DNA of 64,000 nt. Origin: Kyrpidia tusciae DSM 2912. GTDB lineage: Bacteria; Bacillota; Bacilli; Kyrpidiales; Kyrpidiaceae. The notes beneath the pieces are model-generated. The model was not told the DNA's origin, did not search any database, and saw nothing but the letters and a program-made list of their open reading frames with translations. The stretch covers positions 2,852,001 to 2,916,000 of the forward strand of contig NC_014098.1 of the NCBI RefSeq assembly GCF_000092905.1. Reading direction: 5' to 3'. Both the position numbers and the translations under genes were made by a program. Below, piece by piece: positions 18,312 to 30,822 of this stretch (position 1 is the first letter of the stretch; each line of letters begins with the position of its first letter).

Positions 18312-18471
18312 ACCTCCCTTGGAAGGCCGCTCTCACTACCCGGCGCCCAGACGCCGCGGGATGGACGACTCCCTTCATCTGATCCCAGCTGCACCCCGCA
18401 GCGCCACTGCAATCAGGCGGCCAAACGGTCGGCTTGTCCCGCAAGACGGTCTGCGCCCGCCTCCCGCGCCG

Positions 18472-19242
18472 CTACTCCGGGCGTCTCGCGGTCACGATCA
18501 GCCGATCGCTCTCCAAGGGCAAAAACTCCCCGCCCACATAATCGCTGTACAAGCGAATATCGTTAAATCCCGTCTCCCGGAGCATCAGCACCAAATCACT
18601 GTGCTCCAAGGACAACACCTCTGAAGAATGAACGTTCATCGTCCACTCTCCCCCGGAACCCCGCCGGAACACGAGAAGATGATACAAAATCCCCGTGCCG
18701 TTCCATTCATACTCCCCGAGGAGCAGCCACTCTCCCGCACCATCCGCCGGCCGGCCCTGCCGCAGGGGCAAAAACCTCAGTTTCCGCCGCACCACCTTGG
18801 CCAGATTATCCATCTCCATCACCAGCCGACCCCCGGGAGCCAGGACATCGAACATTCGGCTCAGCGCCTGCTCCAGCTCCGCCCGGCTTCGGCCGAGCAC
18901 CGCGGCGTTTCCCCCGCAGACCACCAAATTCATCGATCCCGGTTTGGCCGCCCGGGTGAGTTCCGCCAGGGACACGGGATACACCTCGATATCACCGTAG
19001 AGCTCCCGGGCCCGGTCCACCAGCGTCGATTCCCCATCGGCCCCGATCACCTCATACCCTCGGTCCGCCAACGCCCTCACCCGATGGCCTGTCCCGCACG
19101 CCGCATCCAGAATGGACACCGGCCCCCGGGTCGGCAGCCCCTGCTCCAGAAACGGAATCTCCTCCGCCAGTCGCCGGTCCCAGTCCATCCACGCGTCATA
19201 ATAGGGCGCAATCGTCTGCAAAAATCGCCCTTCCACAGCCAT
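18472..19242 (-). CDS. Class I SAM-dependent methyltransferase
   Basis: A 256-residue protein. Motif I is SILDAACGTGHRVRALADRG, the acidic loop is VIGADGESTLVDRA and motif IV is MNLVVCGGNAAVLGRS; a beta-strand-rich C-terminal half follows (LRETGFNDIRLYSDYVGG). Small-molecule or protein methylation is possible; the substrate is not recognisable. It lies between rlmD and gatB in the same direction, with gaps of about 130-160 nt. Confidence 0.85.
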   Translation of the reverse strand: MAVEGRFLQTIAPYYDAWMDWDRRLAEEIPFLEQGLPTRGPVSILDAACGTGHRVRALADRGYEVIGADGESTLVDRARELYGDIEVYPVSLAELTRAAKPGSMNLVVCGGNAAVLGRSRAELEQALSRMFDVLAPGGRLVMEMDNLAKVVRRKLRFLPLRQGRPADGAGEWLLLGEYEWNGTGILYHLLVFRRGSGGEWTMNVHSSEVLSLEHSDLVLMLRETGFNDIRLYSDYVGGEFLPLESDRLIVTARRPE

Positions 19243-19373
19243 GGTTTCCCCTCACCATCCCCTCGTTCCACCCGAACCCAGGCACGGGCCAGCGCCATCA
19301 AGCTGGAGGTGCCATAGTGCGGACGTTGCCCGGACTCCCCGGGACTTGCCCCAACTTCCCGGGCTGGCCCCGC

Positions 19374-20801
19374 TCAGCCCAGGCGCTCCCGCAGCAATTT
19401 GTTGACCACTTGCGGATTGGCCTTGCCTTTCGTCTCTTTCATCACTTGGCCCACCAAGGCCCCCAGCGCTTTTCCCTTGCCTCCCCGGTAGTCGGCCACC
19501 GACTTTGGATTGGCCTCGATCACCCGGTCCACCAGAGCCGCCAGGGCGCCTTCGTCGCTGATCTGGACGAGCCCCTGCTCCTCGATCACCACATCCGGCT
19601 CTTTCCCCGTCGCAAACATCTCCGCAAAGACGGTCTTTCCGATCTTGGTCGAGATCGTCCCGTCTGCGATCAACTCAATCAGCCGGGCCAATCCCCGGGG
19701 CGTGACCTTCACATCCCGGATCTCCAGCCCGCTCTGATTCATGTGCCCCAGCAACTCGCCCATCATCCAGTTGCTGACCGCCTTCGCATCCCCGGCGTGT
19801 CGCGCCGCTTCCTCAAAGAAATCCGCCACGCCCCGGGAGGCGGTCAACACCCCGGCGTCATAGGCCGGCAGTCCGTACTGCTCCACAAAGCGCCGCCGCC
19901 GGGCATCCGGCAACTCCGGAATCGACTCCCGAACCCGCCGCACCCACTCCTCGTCGATGGACAGCGTCACCAGATCCGGTTCGGGAAAATACCGATAATC
20001 GTGCGCCTCCTCTTTGCTCCGCATGGGCAGCGTCCGGCCGGCCGCCTCATCCCACCGCCGGGTTTCCTGGACCACCTGCCCCCCCGACGCCAGAATCTCC
20101 CGCTGACGCTCCTGTTCGTGTTCCAAGCCCCGCTGGACATTGCGGAACGAGTTCATATTCTTGATCTCCGTCTTCGTCCCGAACTCCGACGTGCCTGCCG
20201 GCCGAAGGGAAATATTGGCATCGCACCGCAGGGACCCTTCCTCCATCCGCACATCCGAAATCTCGCAGTACTGCATGATCGCCTTGAGTTTCTCGAGGTA
20301 CGCCCGGGCCTCCTCCGGCGACCGCATGTCCGGCTCGGAGACGATCTCAATCAGCGGAACCCCCACCCGGTTAAAATCCACCAGGGAATGCAGCCCGTCC
20401 GCTCCGTGCATGAGCTTCCCGGCGTCTTCCTCCAGGTGCACCCGGATAATGCCGATCCGTTTCGGCCCATCCGCCGTCTCGATCTCGACCCAGCCGTGCT
20501 CCCCGATCGGCTTGTCATACTGGGAAATTTGGTACGCTTTGGGAAGGTCCGGATAAAAATAGTTCTTCCGATCAAATTTACTCTCCCGGGCGATCTCGCA
20601 ATTGAGGGCCAGGGCCGCTTTCATCGCCAGCTCCAGCGCCCGCCGATTCAACACCGGCAACACCCCGGGGTGACCCAGGCATACCGGGCAGACGTGGGTG
20701 TTGGGGGGAGCGCCGAATTCCGTCGAACACCCGCAAAAGATCTTCGTCTTCGTCGCCAGCTCCACGTGCACTTCCAAACCGATGACGGTTTCAAATTCCA
20801 T
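19374..20801 (-). CDS. gatB: Asp-tRNA(Asn)/Glu-tRNA(Gln) amidotransferase subunit B
   Basis: A 475-residue subunit that activates tRNA-bound Glu or Asp for amidation. The N-terminus [20 protein letters not shown] and the zinc-site residues CGCSTEFG...CPVCLGHPG are diagnostic; the C-terminal YqeY-like domain ends [16 protein letters not shown]. The start ATG 20801 overlaps the end of gatA by 11 nt, so the two are coupled. With GatA and GatC it supplies Gln-tRNA and/or Asn-tRNA, essential where the direct synthetase is absent. Confidence 0.97.
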   Translation of the reverse strand: MEFETVIGLEVHVELATKTKIFCGCSTEFGAPPNTHVCPVCLGHPGVLPVLNRRALELAMKAALALNCEIARESKFDRKNYFYPDLPKAYQISQYDKPIGEHGWVEIETADGPKRIGIIRVHLEEDAGKLMHGADGLHSLVDFNRVGVPLIEIVSEPDMRSPEEARAYLEKLKAIMQYCEISDVRMEEGSLRCDANISLRPAGTSEFGTKTEIKNMNSFRNVQRGLEHEQERQREILASGGQVVQETRRWDEAAGRTLPMRSKEEAHDYRYFPEPDLVTLSIDEEWVRRVRESIPELPDARRRRFVEQYGLPAYDAGVLTASRGVADFFEEAARHAGDAKAVSNWMMGELLGHMNQSGLEIRDVKVTPRGLARLIELIADGTISTKIGKTVFAEMFATGKEPDVVIEEQGLVQISDEGALAALVDRVIEANPKSVADYRGGKGKALGALVGQVMKETKGKANPQVVNKLLRERLG

Positions 20802-22275
20802 TGTTGCCGCTCCCCCTCTCCGCCAGACCTGCAGGCCAGAGTTCCAGCGCCGCCGCCTGCTCATAGGCATGGGCAACCCGCAGCACCGCCGCCTCATCGA
20901 AAGCTTTGCCGATCACCTGCAGCCCCACCGGCATCCCGTCCACCAGCCCGCAGGGCACGCTCACCGCCGGCAGGCCCGCCAGATTCACAGGAATCGTCAA
21001 GATATCATTTAAATACATTGTCAAGGGATCCGAAACCTTCTCCCCGAAACGAAAGGCCACGGTGGGAGTCGTCGGCGCCACCACAGCGTCAAAGCGTTCA
21101 AACACGGCGTCAAAATCCCGCCGGATCAAAGTCCGGACTTTTTGCGCCCGCAGATAATAGGCATCGTAATACCCCGAGCTCAGGGCATACGTGCCGAGCA
21201 TAATCCGCCGCTTGACCTCGGGGCCGAAGCCCTCGCTTCGGGTGCGGCGGTACATGTCGATGAGGTTGTCCCCCTCCACTCGAACCCCGTAGCGCACCCC
21301 GTCATACCGCGCAAGGTTCGACGACGCCTCGGCCGGCGCGATCAAATAATAAGTCGCCACGGCGTATTTCGTATGAGGCAAAGATACCTCCTCCACCTCC
21401 GCCCCGAGGCCGGCCAGGGCGTCCACCGCCCGCTTCACCGCGGCGGCCACCCCGGGATCTGTCCCCTCGCCGATGTACTCCCTCGGCACCGCCAGGCGCA
21501 TTCCCTTCACATCCCCGGTCAAGGCCCCGGAAAAATCCGGAACTTCCACCGGCGCCGACGTGGAATCCAAGGGATCGTGTCCGGCGATGGCCTGGAGCAC
21601 CGCCGCCGCATCCTCCACCGTCAGGGTGATGGGCCCGATCTGATCCAGGGATGAAGCAAAAGCCACCAAGCCGTACCGGGACACCCGCCCATACGTGGGC
21701 TTTAACCCCACCACACCACAAAAGGCCGCAGGCTGGCGGATCGAACCCCCGGTATCCGATCCCAGGGCAAAGGGCACTTGCCCCGCCGCCACCGCCGCCG
21801 CCGACCCGCCGCTGGAGCCCCCGGGCACCCGCCCCAGATCCCAGGGGTTGGCCGTCTGCTGGAACGCCGAATTCTCCGTGGAAGAGCCCATGGCAAACTC
21901 GTCCATATTCGTCTTGCCGACGATCACCGCCCGGGCATCCTCCAGCTTGCGTACTGCCGTGGCCGTGTAGGGGGGCACATAATTGGCCAGAATCTTGCTC
22001 GCACAGGTGGTGCGCACCCCTTCGGTGCACAGATTATCCTTCACCGCCCCGGGCACCCCGAACAAGAGCCCCTCTCCCCGGCCCGCGGCCGCCGCCTCGT
22101 CCATCTCCCGGGCCTTCTCCAATACCCGATCCTCGTCGATATGTAAAAACGCCCGCACCCGATCGTCCGTCTCCCGGATCCGGCCCAACACCGCCTCCGC
22201 CAGCTCCGACGGCTTCACTTCCCGGCGCCGGACCTTGTCCGCCATCTCCCGCACACTCCACCGCCACATGCTCAT
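20791..22275 (-). CDS. gatA: Asp-tRNA(Asn)/Glu-tRNA(Gln) amidotransferase subunit A
   Basis: A 494-residue amidase-signature glutaminase that produces ammonia for GatB. The Lys-Ser-Ser triad is visible: Lys in [20 protein letters not shown], the Ser-cis-Ser region [20 protein letters not shown] and the Gly/Ser loop [16 protein letters not shown]. It lies 5 nt after gatC and overlaps gatB. Confidence 0.97.
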   Translation of the reverse strand: MSMWRWSVREMADKVRRREVKPSELAEAVLGRIRETDDRVRAFLHIDEDRVLEKAREMDEAAAAGRGEGLLFGVPGAVKDNLCTEGVRTTCASKILANYVPPYTATAVRKLEDARAVIVGKTNMDEFAMGSSTENSAFQQTANPWDLGRVPGGSSGGSAAAVAAGQVPFALGSDTGGSIRQPAAFCGVVGLKPTYGRVSRYGLVAFASSLDQIGPITLTVEDAAAVLQAIAGHDPLDSTSAPVEVPDFSGALTGDVKGMRLAVPREYIGEGTDPGVAAAVKRAVDALAGLGAEVEEVSLPHTKYAVATYYLIAPAEASSNLARYDGVRYGVRVEGDNLIDMYRRTRSEGFGPEVKRRIMLGTYALSSGYYDAYYLRAQKVRTLIRRDFDAVFERFDAVVAPTTPTVAFRFGEKVSDPLTMYLNDILTIPVNLAGLPAVSVPCGLVDGMPVGLQVIGKAFDEAAVLRVAHAYEQAAALELWPAGLAERGSGNNGI

Positions 22276-22280
22276 CTGAT

Positions 22281-22571
22281 CTATCCCTCCAGAATCGCCG
22301 GCACCCGGAACTGTCCGTCCTCTTGGTCCGGGGCCCCGGCCAAAGCCGCCTCCCGGGACAACCCGGGCCGCTGCTCATCTTCCCGCAGCACGTTCGAGAT
22401 CGGCAGCACATGACTGGTCGGGGGCACATCGGATACGTCCAATTCCTGCAATTGATCCGCAAAGGCCAAGATCGCACCCAGCTGCTCTGCATAGATCTCC
22501 GCTTCCCGTTCCGTTAAGGCCAGCCGGGCGAGCCGGGCCACGTGCTCCACCTGTTCCAATGAGATTTTCAA
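22281..22571 (-). CDS. gatC: Asp-tRNA(Asn)/Glu-tRNA(Gln) amidotransferase subunit C
   Basis: A 96-residue small subunit that stabilises GatA-Gat[21 protein letters not shown], then [20 protein letters not shown] and [18 protein letters not shown], the conserved GatC core. The TTG at 22571 after GGAGG (8-nt gap) is the best start; an in-frame ATG 30 nt upstream lacks a site. First gene of gatCAB. Confidence 0.93.
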   Translation of the reverse strand: MKISLEQVEHVARLARLALTEREAEIYAEQLGAILAFADQLQELDVSDVPPTSHVLPISNVLREDEQRPGLSREAALAGAPDQEDGQFRVPAILEG

Positions 22572-22614
22572 AAATGACACCTCCGCGCCAGACTCCTGCA
22601 CATTCAGGTTACCA

Positions 22615-22866
22615 TTATATCACACCCCTGAAAATCGCGGCAAATTGCGCCTTCACACCCGATCCCGACAAAAAAGACGGGCGCCGCAGCGCACCGTCCT
22701 GGTCCACCACCCCGATTGCGAAATGGATCCCCATCTCCGTGAATCCCGAAGACATCACTGCGACGTATTCACGGGAAGCGGGGAGCTTGTCGGCACTCGG
22801 CCAACTAGAGACCATGTATGTACGAGTGGAGAACCGTAGCAGGAAAAACGATCGCCGCCCCATCAC
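22615..22866 (-). CDS. Small uncharacterised protein between tagO and gatC
   Basis: An 83-codon frame whose ATG overlaps the tagO stop by 4 nt, suggesting coupled translation. Its second half, [20 protein letters not shown] then [20 protein letters not shown], has a plausible protein composition, but no family is recognised and there is no strong ribosome site. It may be a real small gene or chance coding in this 260-nt gap. Confidence 0.35.
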   Translation of the reverse strand: MMGRRSFFLLRFSTRTYMVSSWPSADKLPASREYVAVMSSGFTEMGIHFAIGVVDQDGALRRPSFLSGSGVKAQFAAIFRGVI

Positions 22867-23831
22867 CGGGCAGCGAGGAGGACCACAATCGAAGCCAGGG
22901 AAAAACAGATGCCGAGAAGGTACAAAAAGGCCACCGTCTGCACCTGGTTCATACCCGAGCGCATGAGCAGGTGAAAAGTGTGCCCCTTATCCGCCACGTA
23001 GATCGGCCGGTTATCCTTCAGCCGCTTGAAAATCACATACACGGTATCGAAAATCGGCACCCCGAGGGCCAATACGGGCACCAGCACCGACACCAGGGTG
23101 GCACTTTTGAAGGCGCCGTCCACCGAAATGGCGGCCAGGGTGAAGCCCAGAAACATGGCCCCGGCGTCCCCCATAAAGATTTTCGCCGGGTGGAAATTGT
23201 GTTTGAGAAAGGCCAGGGTGACCCCGATCATCGTTGCCGCGTACAGGGCGGTGGGCGCCTGGTCCTTGATGAGCGCCACAAAAAATAGGGTGGTCGAAGA
23301 AATGGCCGCAATTCCCGCCGCCAGCCCGTCCACGCCGTCGAGAAAATTGATCATGTTCGTGATGGCCACCACCCACAGGAGGGTGGCGATAATCGAAAGC
23401 CAGTCGGGCATGAGGTACATCCCTTGGGGGGTAAAGGGAATGGTCACCCATTTAATTTGCACCCCAAAGGCGATGAGAATCCCGGCCGCGACAAACTGCA
23501 TAATCAGCTTCGGCCAAGGAGACAACTCCCTGCCCTTCGCCTTAAATCCGTCATCCAGCAGTCCCGTGGCCACAATCACCAGACCGCCCAGGACAATACC
23601 CCAAAAATCCATGGTCAGATGGACCTGGGGCGACGCCGCCGTGGCCGCCGTCGCAGCGAGCGCGAACCCCACATACAGCGCCACCCCGCCCATCAAGGGA
23701 ATGGGCTCTTTGTGGATCTTGCGCTGGTTGGGCATGTCCACGAAACCCCACTTGAGCGCAAAGCGACGCACCACCGGTACCATCCCGTACACCGCCGCGA
23801 ACGCCGCGGCGAACGCCAAGAGGAAAGCCAT
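22863..23831 (-). CDS. tagO: UDP-GlcNAc:undecaprenyl-phosphate GlcNAc-1-phosphate transferase (WecA/TagO type)
   Basis: A 322-residue polytopic membrane enzyme of the MraY/WecA family that starts teichoic acid or other cell-wall polymer synthesis. Diagnostic motifs: DMPNQRKIHKEPIPLMGGVA, the DD motif GLLDDGFKAKGRELSPWPK, NMINFLDGVDGLAAG, the catalytic GDAGAMFLGF and a final DKGHTFHLLMRSGM loop. About 10 hydrophobic helices are visible. It is alone rather than in a division cluster, which favours TagO/WecA over MraY. Confidence 0.93.
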   Translation of the reverse strand: MAFLLAFAAAFAAVYGMVPVVRRFALKWGFVDMPNQRKIHKEPIPLMGGVALYVGFALAATAATAASPQVHLTMDFWGIVLGGLVIVATGLLDDGFKAKGRELSPWPKLIMQFVAAGILIAFGVQIKWVTIPFTPQGMYLMPDWLSIIATLLWVVAITNMINFLDGVDGLAAGIAAISSTTLFFVALIKDQAPTALYAATMIGVTLAFLKHNFHPAKIFMGDAGAMFLGFTLAAISVDGAFKSATLVSVLVPVLALGVPIFDTVYVIFKRLKDNRPIYVADKGHTFHLLMRSGMNQVQTVAFLYLLGICFSLASIVVLLAAR

Positions 23832-23900
23832 CAGTCCGGGCCCCCTAGTGTTCAGACAAAGTCGCGTCTATTATAGCAGAACCGAATCTACTTTGCGCGG

Positions 23901-25970
<2,070 letters not shown>

Positions 25971-28238
25971 CTATTCGTTGATCTTTTGGATCGGGGCGAA
26001 TCGCACCAGAAGCTTTCGCCGGCCGATGGGGGGCGCGAAAGCAACCACCAATTCTGTGTCCTCACCGGCTCCGTCCTTTTTTTCCACCCGGCCTTCGCCC
26101 CATTTGCGGTGCATCACCCGATCTCCCACTTCCCAGCTCTCCGCCGGATCGGCGCCAAACCCCGACGGCACTTGCAAATGGCCGCCTTCGGACTTTCCGG
26201 CGCCTCGACCCGGCCAAGCGAGTGCACCCTTGCCTGCAGCCGGCTCCGGAGCCGCGGCCCGATCGCGCAAACTTCGCCGGGGTGCGCTCCATTGAAGGAG
26301 CGCTTCGGGAATCTCCTCCAGAAAACGGGAGGGCGGGTTGGCCTGCCACCGGCCGTACAAATTCCGCTGCTGGGCCCGGGTGATGAGGAGGCGGTCCATC
26401 GCCCGGGTGATGCCCACATAGCAGAGCCTCCGCTCCTCCTCCATTTGATCGGGATCGTCCAACACCCGGGAATGGGGAAAAATCCCCTCCTCCATCCCCA
26501 CCAGAAACACCACGGGAAACTCCAATCCTTTGGCACTGTGAAGGGTCATGAGCACCACGCCATCTTCCGTCTCGGCCATGTCCAGGTCGCTCACCAAAGC
26601 CACATCGGCCAAAAATGCCTCCAGCCCGCCCTCGGCCGCCGTATCCTGCCGGCGGTCGAACTCCTGGGTGACGGAGAGAAACTCCTCCAGGTTCTCCAGC
26701 CGACTCTGGGCCTCCAGGGTGTCCTCCCGGATCAGCGCCTCCCGATACCCCGTCCGGTTCAGGACCTCCTCCACCAACTCCGTCACAGACAGGTATGGCA
26801 TCATCGCCCGCAAAGCAGCCGTCAGATCCACGAACTGCCGGATCCCCGCCGCCGCCCGGGCGGAAACGTCCAACTGGTCGACCTTCTCCAAAGCCTCGTA
26901 CAGCGACAGATTCCTCTCAGCCGCGAATGCCGCCGCTTTCGTCAGCGTTCCTTCACCGATTCCCCGCTTCGGAACATTGATCACCCGCTCGGTGCTAAAA
27001 TCGTCCCGGGGGTTGACCAGTATCCTCAGGTAGGCCAAAAGATCCTTGATCTCCTTGCGCTCATAGAATTTTACCCCGCCCACCATGACATACGGGATGG
27101 ACGCTTTCATCATCATCTCTTCCAATACCCGGGACTGGGCGCCCATGCGGTATAATACCGCCACATCCCCGTATCTTCCGCCTTGCTCCACATGATTGCG
27201 GATCTCTTCAACGACAAAATACGCTTCCCCCTGCTCGTCCATCGCCTCGTGGACGATCACCGGTTCCCCTTGGGGCCTGTCCGACCAGAGGCGTTTTTCC
27301 TTCCGCTGGCGATTGTGGGCGATCACAGCGTTGGCCGCCGCCAAAATCCGGCCGGTGGAACGGTAGTTCTGCTCTAATTTGATGACCTTGGCATCGGGAT
27401 AATCGGCTTCAAAATCCAAAATGTTTCTCACATCGGCGCCCCGCCAACCGTAGATCGCCTGATCCGAATCGCCCACCACGCAGAGATTCCGCCGGCGCTG
27501 GGCCAAGCGTTTCACCAGTTCGTACTGGGCGTGGTTGGTGTCCTGGTACTCGTCCACATGGAGGTAGACAAACCTTCTCTGTTGATCCTCCAAGGTCTCC
27601 GGGAACGCATCCCAGAGTTCCACCGTTTTCACAAGCAGATCGTCAAAATCCAGGGCGTTGTTCACCCGAAGTTTTTGTTGGTACCGCTCGTACACCTGGG
27701 CGACGACTTCTTGAAAAAAGTCCCTGGCCCGCTCCGCCGCCTGGGAAGGAGTGATCAACTCGTTCTTGAGGGCGCTGATCGCCCCGGCCATCCGCCGGGG
27801 ATCGAATTTTTTCGTGTCCAGGTTCATCTCCCCGAGAACCTGTTTCACCGCTGTGGTCTGATCCGACGCGTCCAGAATACTGAAGGATCTTGTAAAGCCC
27901 AGGGGTTCAATGTGCCGCCGCAACACCCGGACACAATAGCTGTGAAAGGTGGAGACCCAGATCTCTTCGGCCTCCGGCCCCACCAACCGGCCGATCCTCT
28001 CCCGCATCTCCCGGGCCGCTTTGTTCGTAAAGGTAATGGCCAAAATTCCCCAAGGCGGCGCTTTCCTGGTGGCCACCAAATACGCCACCCGGTGGGTCAA
28101 CACCCGGGTCTTTCCGCTGCCCGCCCCCGCCAGAATGAGCAAGGGGCCTTCGGTCTGGCGAACCGCCTCCCGCTGGGCATCATTGAGCCCGGCCAGAAGC
28201 GCCTCGGCCCGGAGGGCCTCCTCTCCCGCCATTGCCAT
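25971..28238 (-). CDS. pcrA: ATP-dependent DNA helicase PcrA/UvrD
   Basis: A 755-residue SF1A helicase. The Q motif region LNDAQREAVRQTEGPLLILA runs into Walker A AGAGSGKTRVLT; motif II is VDEYQDTNHAQYEL, motif III GDSDQAIYGWRGAD, motif IV EQNYRST, motif V MTLHSAKGLEFPVVFLVGME and motif VI VGITRA. The C-terminal Tudor-like tail (GDRVMHRKWGEGRV) that binds RNA polymerase is present. ATG 28238 with GGGGAGAGC is chosen; the frame is open further upstream but lacks conserved sequence. It unwinds DNA in repair and rolling-circle replication. Confidence 0.96.
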   Translation of the reverse strand: MAMAGEEALRAEALLAGLNDAQREAVRQTEGPLLILAGAGSGKTRVLTHRVAYLVATRKAPPWGILAITFTNKAAREMRERIGRLVGPEAEEIWVSTFHSYCVRVLRRHIEPLGFTRSFSILDASDQTTAVKQVLGEMNLDTKKFDPRRMAGAISALKNELITPSQAAERARDFFQEVVAQVYERYQQKLRVNNALDFDDLLVKTVELWDAFPETLEDQQRRFVYLHVDEYQDTNHAQYELVKRLAQRRRNLCVVGDSDQAIYGWRGADVRNILDFEADYPDAKVIKLEQNYRSTGRILAAANAVIAHNRQRKEKRLWSDRPQGEPVIVHEAMDEQGEAYFVVEEIRNHVEQGGRYGDVAVLYRMGAQSRVLEEMMMKASIPYVMVGGVKFYERKEIKDLLAYLRILVNPRDDFSTERVINVPKRGIGEGTLTKAAAFAAERNLSLYEALEKVDQLDVSARAAAGIRQFVDLTAALRAMMPYLSVTELVEEVLNRTGYREALIREDTLEAQSRLENLEEFLSVTQEFDRRQDTAAEGGLEAFLADVALVSDLDMAETEDGVVLMTLHSAKGLEFPVVFLVGMEEGIFPHSRVLDDPDQMEEERRLCYVGITRAMDRLLITRAQQRNLYGRWQANPPSRFLEEIPEALLQWSAPRRSLRDRAAAPEPAAGKGALAWPGRGAGKSEGGHLQVPSGFGADPAESWEVGDRVMHRKWGEGRVEKKDGAGEDTELVVAFAPPIGRRKLLVRFAPIQKINE

Positions 28239-28379
28239 GCTCTCCCCGCCTTTCCCGCACGCCGGGTGCGGTGAGGCCACCGCTTGCCGACTGCATATGC
28301 CGTCCTTTATTATAGCAGGTTTCGTCCCGTCGTCCCAAAAGAGAATACCGAGGAGGTCAGCCTTCACCCGCCTTGCGTG

Positions 28380-28407
28380 AAAATGCCCGCCTGTCACCAG
28401 GCGGGCA
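28380..28407 (-). terminator. Intrinsic terminator after the single-TM hypothetical gene
   Basis: GCCCGCCTGG/CCAGGCGGGC-type stem (28385-28407) with a short loop and ATTTTCA downstream on the minus strand. Confidence 0.75.
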
Positions 28408-28445
28408 CCGCCGCTACTCTGAGTCGATTTCTTCACGCAGTTATC

Positions 28446-29180
28446 CTACGACTCGACCTTCGTCTCTTCCGTCTCTTCAGCGTCCTGCGCAGCCTTCTCG
28501 GTGGGTTTTCCAACTTCTTTCCCCCGACTGGCATCAGCGGCAGTCCAAGAATCCTTCGCCGCGTCATCCATGGCCAGCAGCGCCGCGCTCTCCCTCAGGG
28601 CCGCTTTCGCCGCGGCCCTGGCCGCGTTTTGATCGGTAGAAGCCGCGGCTCGATCGGCCGCTTTGCGCGTTTCCCCTTCGGTCCAGGCCGTCTCTCGGGC
28701 GTCCGCTTTCATCTCCGCCGCGCCCAAAGCGCGATTCGCGGCAGTTGCTCGCGTCCCGTCCGTCTCACCCGGGGTCGTCTGGTGAATCCCCGCCGGGCCG
28801 GGTGCAGGGGAAACCTCTCTCTCCTTGAGGTCGACCACCTGGGCGGGCTTGCTCCCAACCCGGGGTTCGCCTTTCGCTTGAAACTCCCTCACCGCCGCCG
28901 GAGAGCGACCCGAAGTGGAGGTTCCCCGAAAAACCGAGTCGTTCCGCGCCTGAGCATCCCCGGAAAACCGCCCTGAATCGGCGATTGAGCGATCTGAATT
29001 CTCCCGACGATCCTCGTCATCGAGACCCAGCCACTGGCTGAACTCCGTGTCCAACGCCGAGCGATCTTTCCACCGCGCCTCTGACCGCCCGCGATTTTCC
29101 TCCCGGGGATTGACAAAAAAATACCCCAGGGCGATGGCTACGGCAATGACGACCAAAGTCCAGAAAATGGCGTACGCCAT
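28446..29180 (-). CDS. Single-TM protein with low-complexity Ala/Glu-rich tail
   Basis: A 244-residue protein of unknown function. A single N-terminal hydrophobic helix (AIFWTLVVIAVAIALGYFFV) is followed by a long hydrophilic, Ala-, Arg- and Glu-rich region without recognised domains (for example AARAAAKAALRESAALLAMD). It probably sits in the membrane with a disordered cytoplasmic tail. Its ATG 29180 has GGAGGGAAGCCCA upstream. It lies between pcrA and the YerC-type regulator, has its own terminator and is coding by composition. No function is inferred. Confidence 0.75.
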   Translation of the reverse strand: MAYAIFWTLVVIAVAIALGYFFVNPREENRGRSEARWKDRSALDTEFSQWLGLDDEDRRENSDRSIADSGRFSGDAQARNDSVFRGTSTSGRSPAAVREFQAKGEPRVGSKPAQVVDLKEREVSPAPGPAGIHQTTPGETDGTRATAANRALGAAEMKADARETAWTEGETRKAADRAAASTDQNAARAAAKAALRESAALLAMDDAAKDSWTAADASRGKEVGKPTEKAAQDAEETEETKVES

Positions 29181-29297
29181 TGGGCTTCCCTCCTTTCAAG
29201 CCTATTCTGCGGCCAGAAAGGAGCGTCCATACCTGGAGCCCTTAACAGGTTGCGGCACTCGGGGGAATCTCCGGGGGCGCCGTGCACCCGCGCCCGG

Positions 29298-29588
29298 TTA
29301 TCGGCCGAGGCGGCTCAAAGCCAATTCGTATCCATCCGTCCCATTATTCAGGCATCGTTTCACCCGGCTGATGGTGGCGGTGCTGGCTCCGGTGAGCGCT
29401 TCAATGCGGCTGTACGTCAAACCCTCCCGAAGCATTCTCGCCACCTCCAGGCGTTGGGCCATCGCCTGCACTTCCCCCACGGTACAGAGATCATCGAAGA
29501 AACGATAGCATTCATCTAGCGATCGCAACTGCAGAATGGCCTCGAACAATTGGTCCACCGTCCGGTCCCGGAATCGATCGAGCTGCAT
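29298..29588 (-). CDS. YerC/YecD-family TrpR-like HTH protein
   Basis: A 96-residue protein of the TrpR superfamily: QLRSLDECYRFFDDLCTVGE, then VQAMAQRLEVARMLREGLTY and the DNA-contacting SRIEALTGASTATISRVKRC. This fits the YerC/YecD family often linked to the pcrA-ligA region in Firmicutes. ATG 29588 with GGGGGAGG 9 nt upstream is preferred; an ATG three codons earlier overlaps the ribosome site. The ligand and regulated genes are unknown. Confidence 0.9.
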   Translation of the reverse strand: MQLDRFRDRTVDQLFEAILQLRSLDECYRFFDDLCTVGEVQAMAQRLEVARMLREGLTYSRIEALTGASTATISRVKRCLNNGTDGYELALSRLGR

Positions 29589-29711
29589 CCGCCGCATCCT
29601 CCCCCATTCGGTCATCCCCGAGTGCATCCCGACCTTCGAGCTTCCGCTGCATCTTTACCTCTATTGTAACGCATCACTGCGCCAAAGTAATCGAGAAAAT
29701 CGACCCCGGGA

Positions 29712-30488
29712 TCAGCGCCCCTGAAACCGGGCTTTCCGCTTTTCCAAAAACGCCTGCATCCCTTCGGTAAAATCCGCGCTTCCGGCCGCCCAGCCTTGGT
29801 ACGTCGCCTCCCGGTCCAGAGCCTCGGCCAAACTTCCGGCGGCGCCTTCATAAATCATCCGCTTGGTCAGGGCCATGGCGTAGGCCGGACCTTCCGCCAG
29901 TTGCTGAGCCCAGGCCAACGACGCTTCTTCGAGTTGCTCCCGGGGTACCACTCGATTGACCAACCCCGCCTGAAGCGCCTTCTCGGCATCCAGGGATTCC
30001 CCCGTCAGCGCCAATTCCATCGCCCGGGACACCCCGATCAATCTTGGCAAAAAATATGACGCCCCGGAGTCCGGCACCAATCCGATTCGAATAAAGGCCG
30101 AGACAAACCGGGCATCTTCCGAAGCGATCCTCAGATCTGCGGCCAAGGCCAAACTGAGGCCCGCCCCCGCCGCCACACCCCCCACCGCGGCCAGGATCGG
30201 CTTTGGCAGTTGTTGCATTTTCAAGATCAAAGGGTTAAAATCCCGCCGAACATGCATGTCGATCCGACCGAGCATGCCCGGATCCACCGACTTCAGGTCC
30301 AGCCCGGCACAGAACCCCTTGCCGGCCCCAGTGAGAAGCACCGACCGAACTCCCTCGTCCTGTTCGGCCCGGATGAGGGCCTCCCTCAACGAAGCGAGCA
30401 CCTGGTCCGTCAGGGCGTTGAGCACCTCCGGCCGGTTCAACGTAATGACCGCCACCCCTTGGTTGACCTCGTACCTCACGTCCTCCAT
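29712..30488 (-). CDS. Enoyl-CoA hydratase/isomerase family protein
   Basis: A 258-residue crotonase-fold enzyme. The oxyanion-hole strands are GKGFCAGLDLKSV and AAVGGVAAGAGLSLALAADL. The position after GL in helix 3 (IRIGLVPDSGASYFLPRLIG) has Asp, as in PaaG-type isomerases (ring 1,2-epoxyphenylacetyl-CoA isomerase), instead of the paired Glu of a classical hydratase. A role in CoA-ester catabolism is likely, but there is no catabolic operon beside it. The start ATG 30488 follows AGGAGAGGTGAC. Confidence 0.88.
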   Translation of the reverse strand: MEDVRYEVNQGVAVITLNRPEVLNALTDQVLASLREALIRAEQDEGVRSVLLTGAGKGFCAGLDLKSVDPGMLGRIDMHVRRDFNPLILKMQQLPKPILAAVGGVAAGAGLSLALAADLRIASEDARFVSAFIRIGLVPDSGASYFLPRLIGVSRAMELALTGESLDAEKALQAGLVNRVVPREQLEEASLAWAQQLAEGPAYAMALTKRMIYEGAAGSLAEALDREATYQGWAAGSADFTEGMQAFLEKRKARFQGR

Positions 30489-30558
30489 CTGTCACCTCTC
30501 CTTTCGCCAGCAATCCCAGTATATCGCCGGCGAAGGGCAGGGACAACCAACCGGTCGT

Positions 30559-30771
30559 TTACGGCTCATCCTCGACCAAAGCGGCCAAGTCCACCTCCAG
30601 CGCCCGGGCAATCTTGATCAGTTTCCCCACGCGACTGCCCCGGGTTCCCGCCTCCACCGCATAAATATAGCTTTGAGAAACTCCGGCTTTTTCCGCCAGT
30701 TCCCGCACAGTCATTCCCCGCTCCCGGCGCAGTTCCTTCAGGCGTTCACCCATCGTCGGTTTTTCCGCCAT
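30559..30771 (-). CDS. XRE-family helix-turn-helix regulator, short
   Basis: 70 residues, essentially one Cro/C1 helix-turn-helix: RLKELRRERGMTVRELAEKA then GVSQSYIYAVEAGTRGSRVG. ATG 30771 follows GGAGGGGTGCGCG; an ATG five codons earlier lacks a site. It is divergently placed to a second XRE gene at 30924, so the two may cross-regulate. Confidence 0.87.
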   Translation of the reverse strand: MAEKPTMGERLKELRRERGMTVRELAEKAGVSQSYIYAVEAGTRGSRVGKLIKIARALEVDLAALVEDEP

Positions 30772-30822
30772 CGCGCACCCCTCCATCGCGATCTGAGATT
30801 TTCACGATTGAAGAAATCCGGG

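Noticed and set aside
19317..21203. 628-codon open frame on the plus strand
   Set aside because: It lies opposite gatB and gatA, which have full family matches; the frame is a product of high GC third positions and its translation has no recognised domain.
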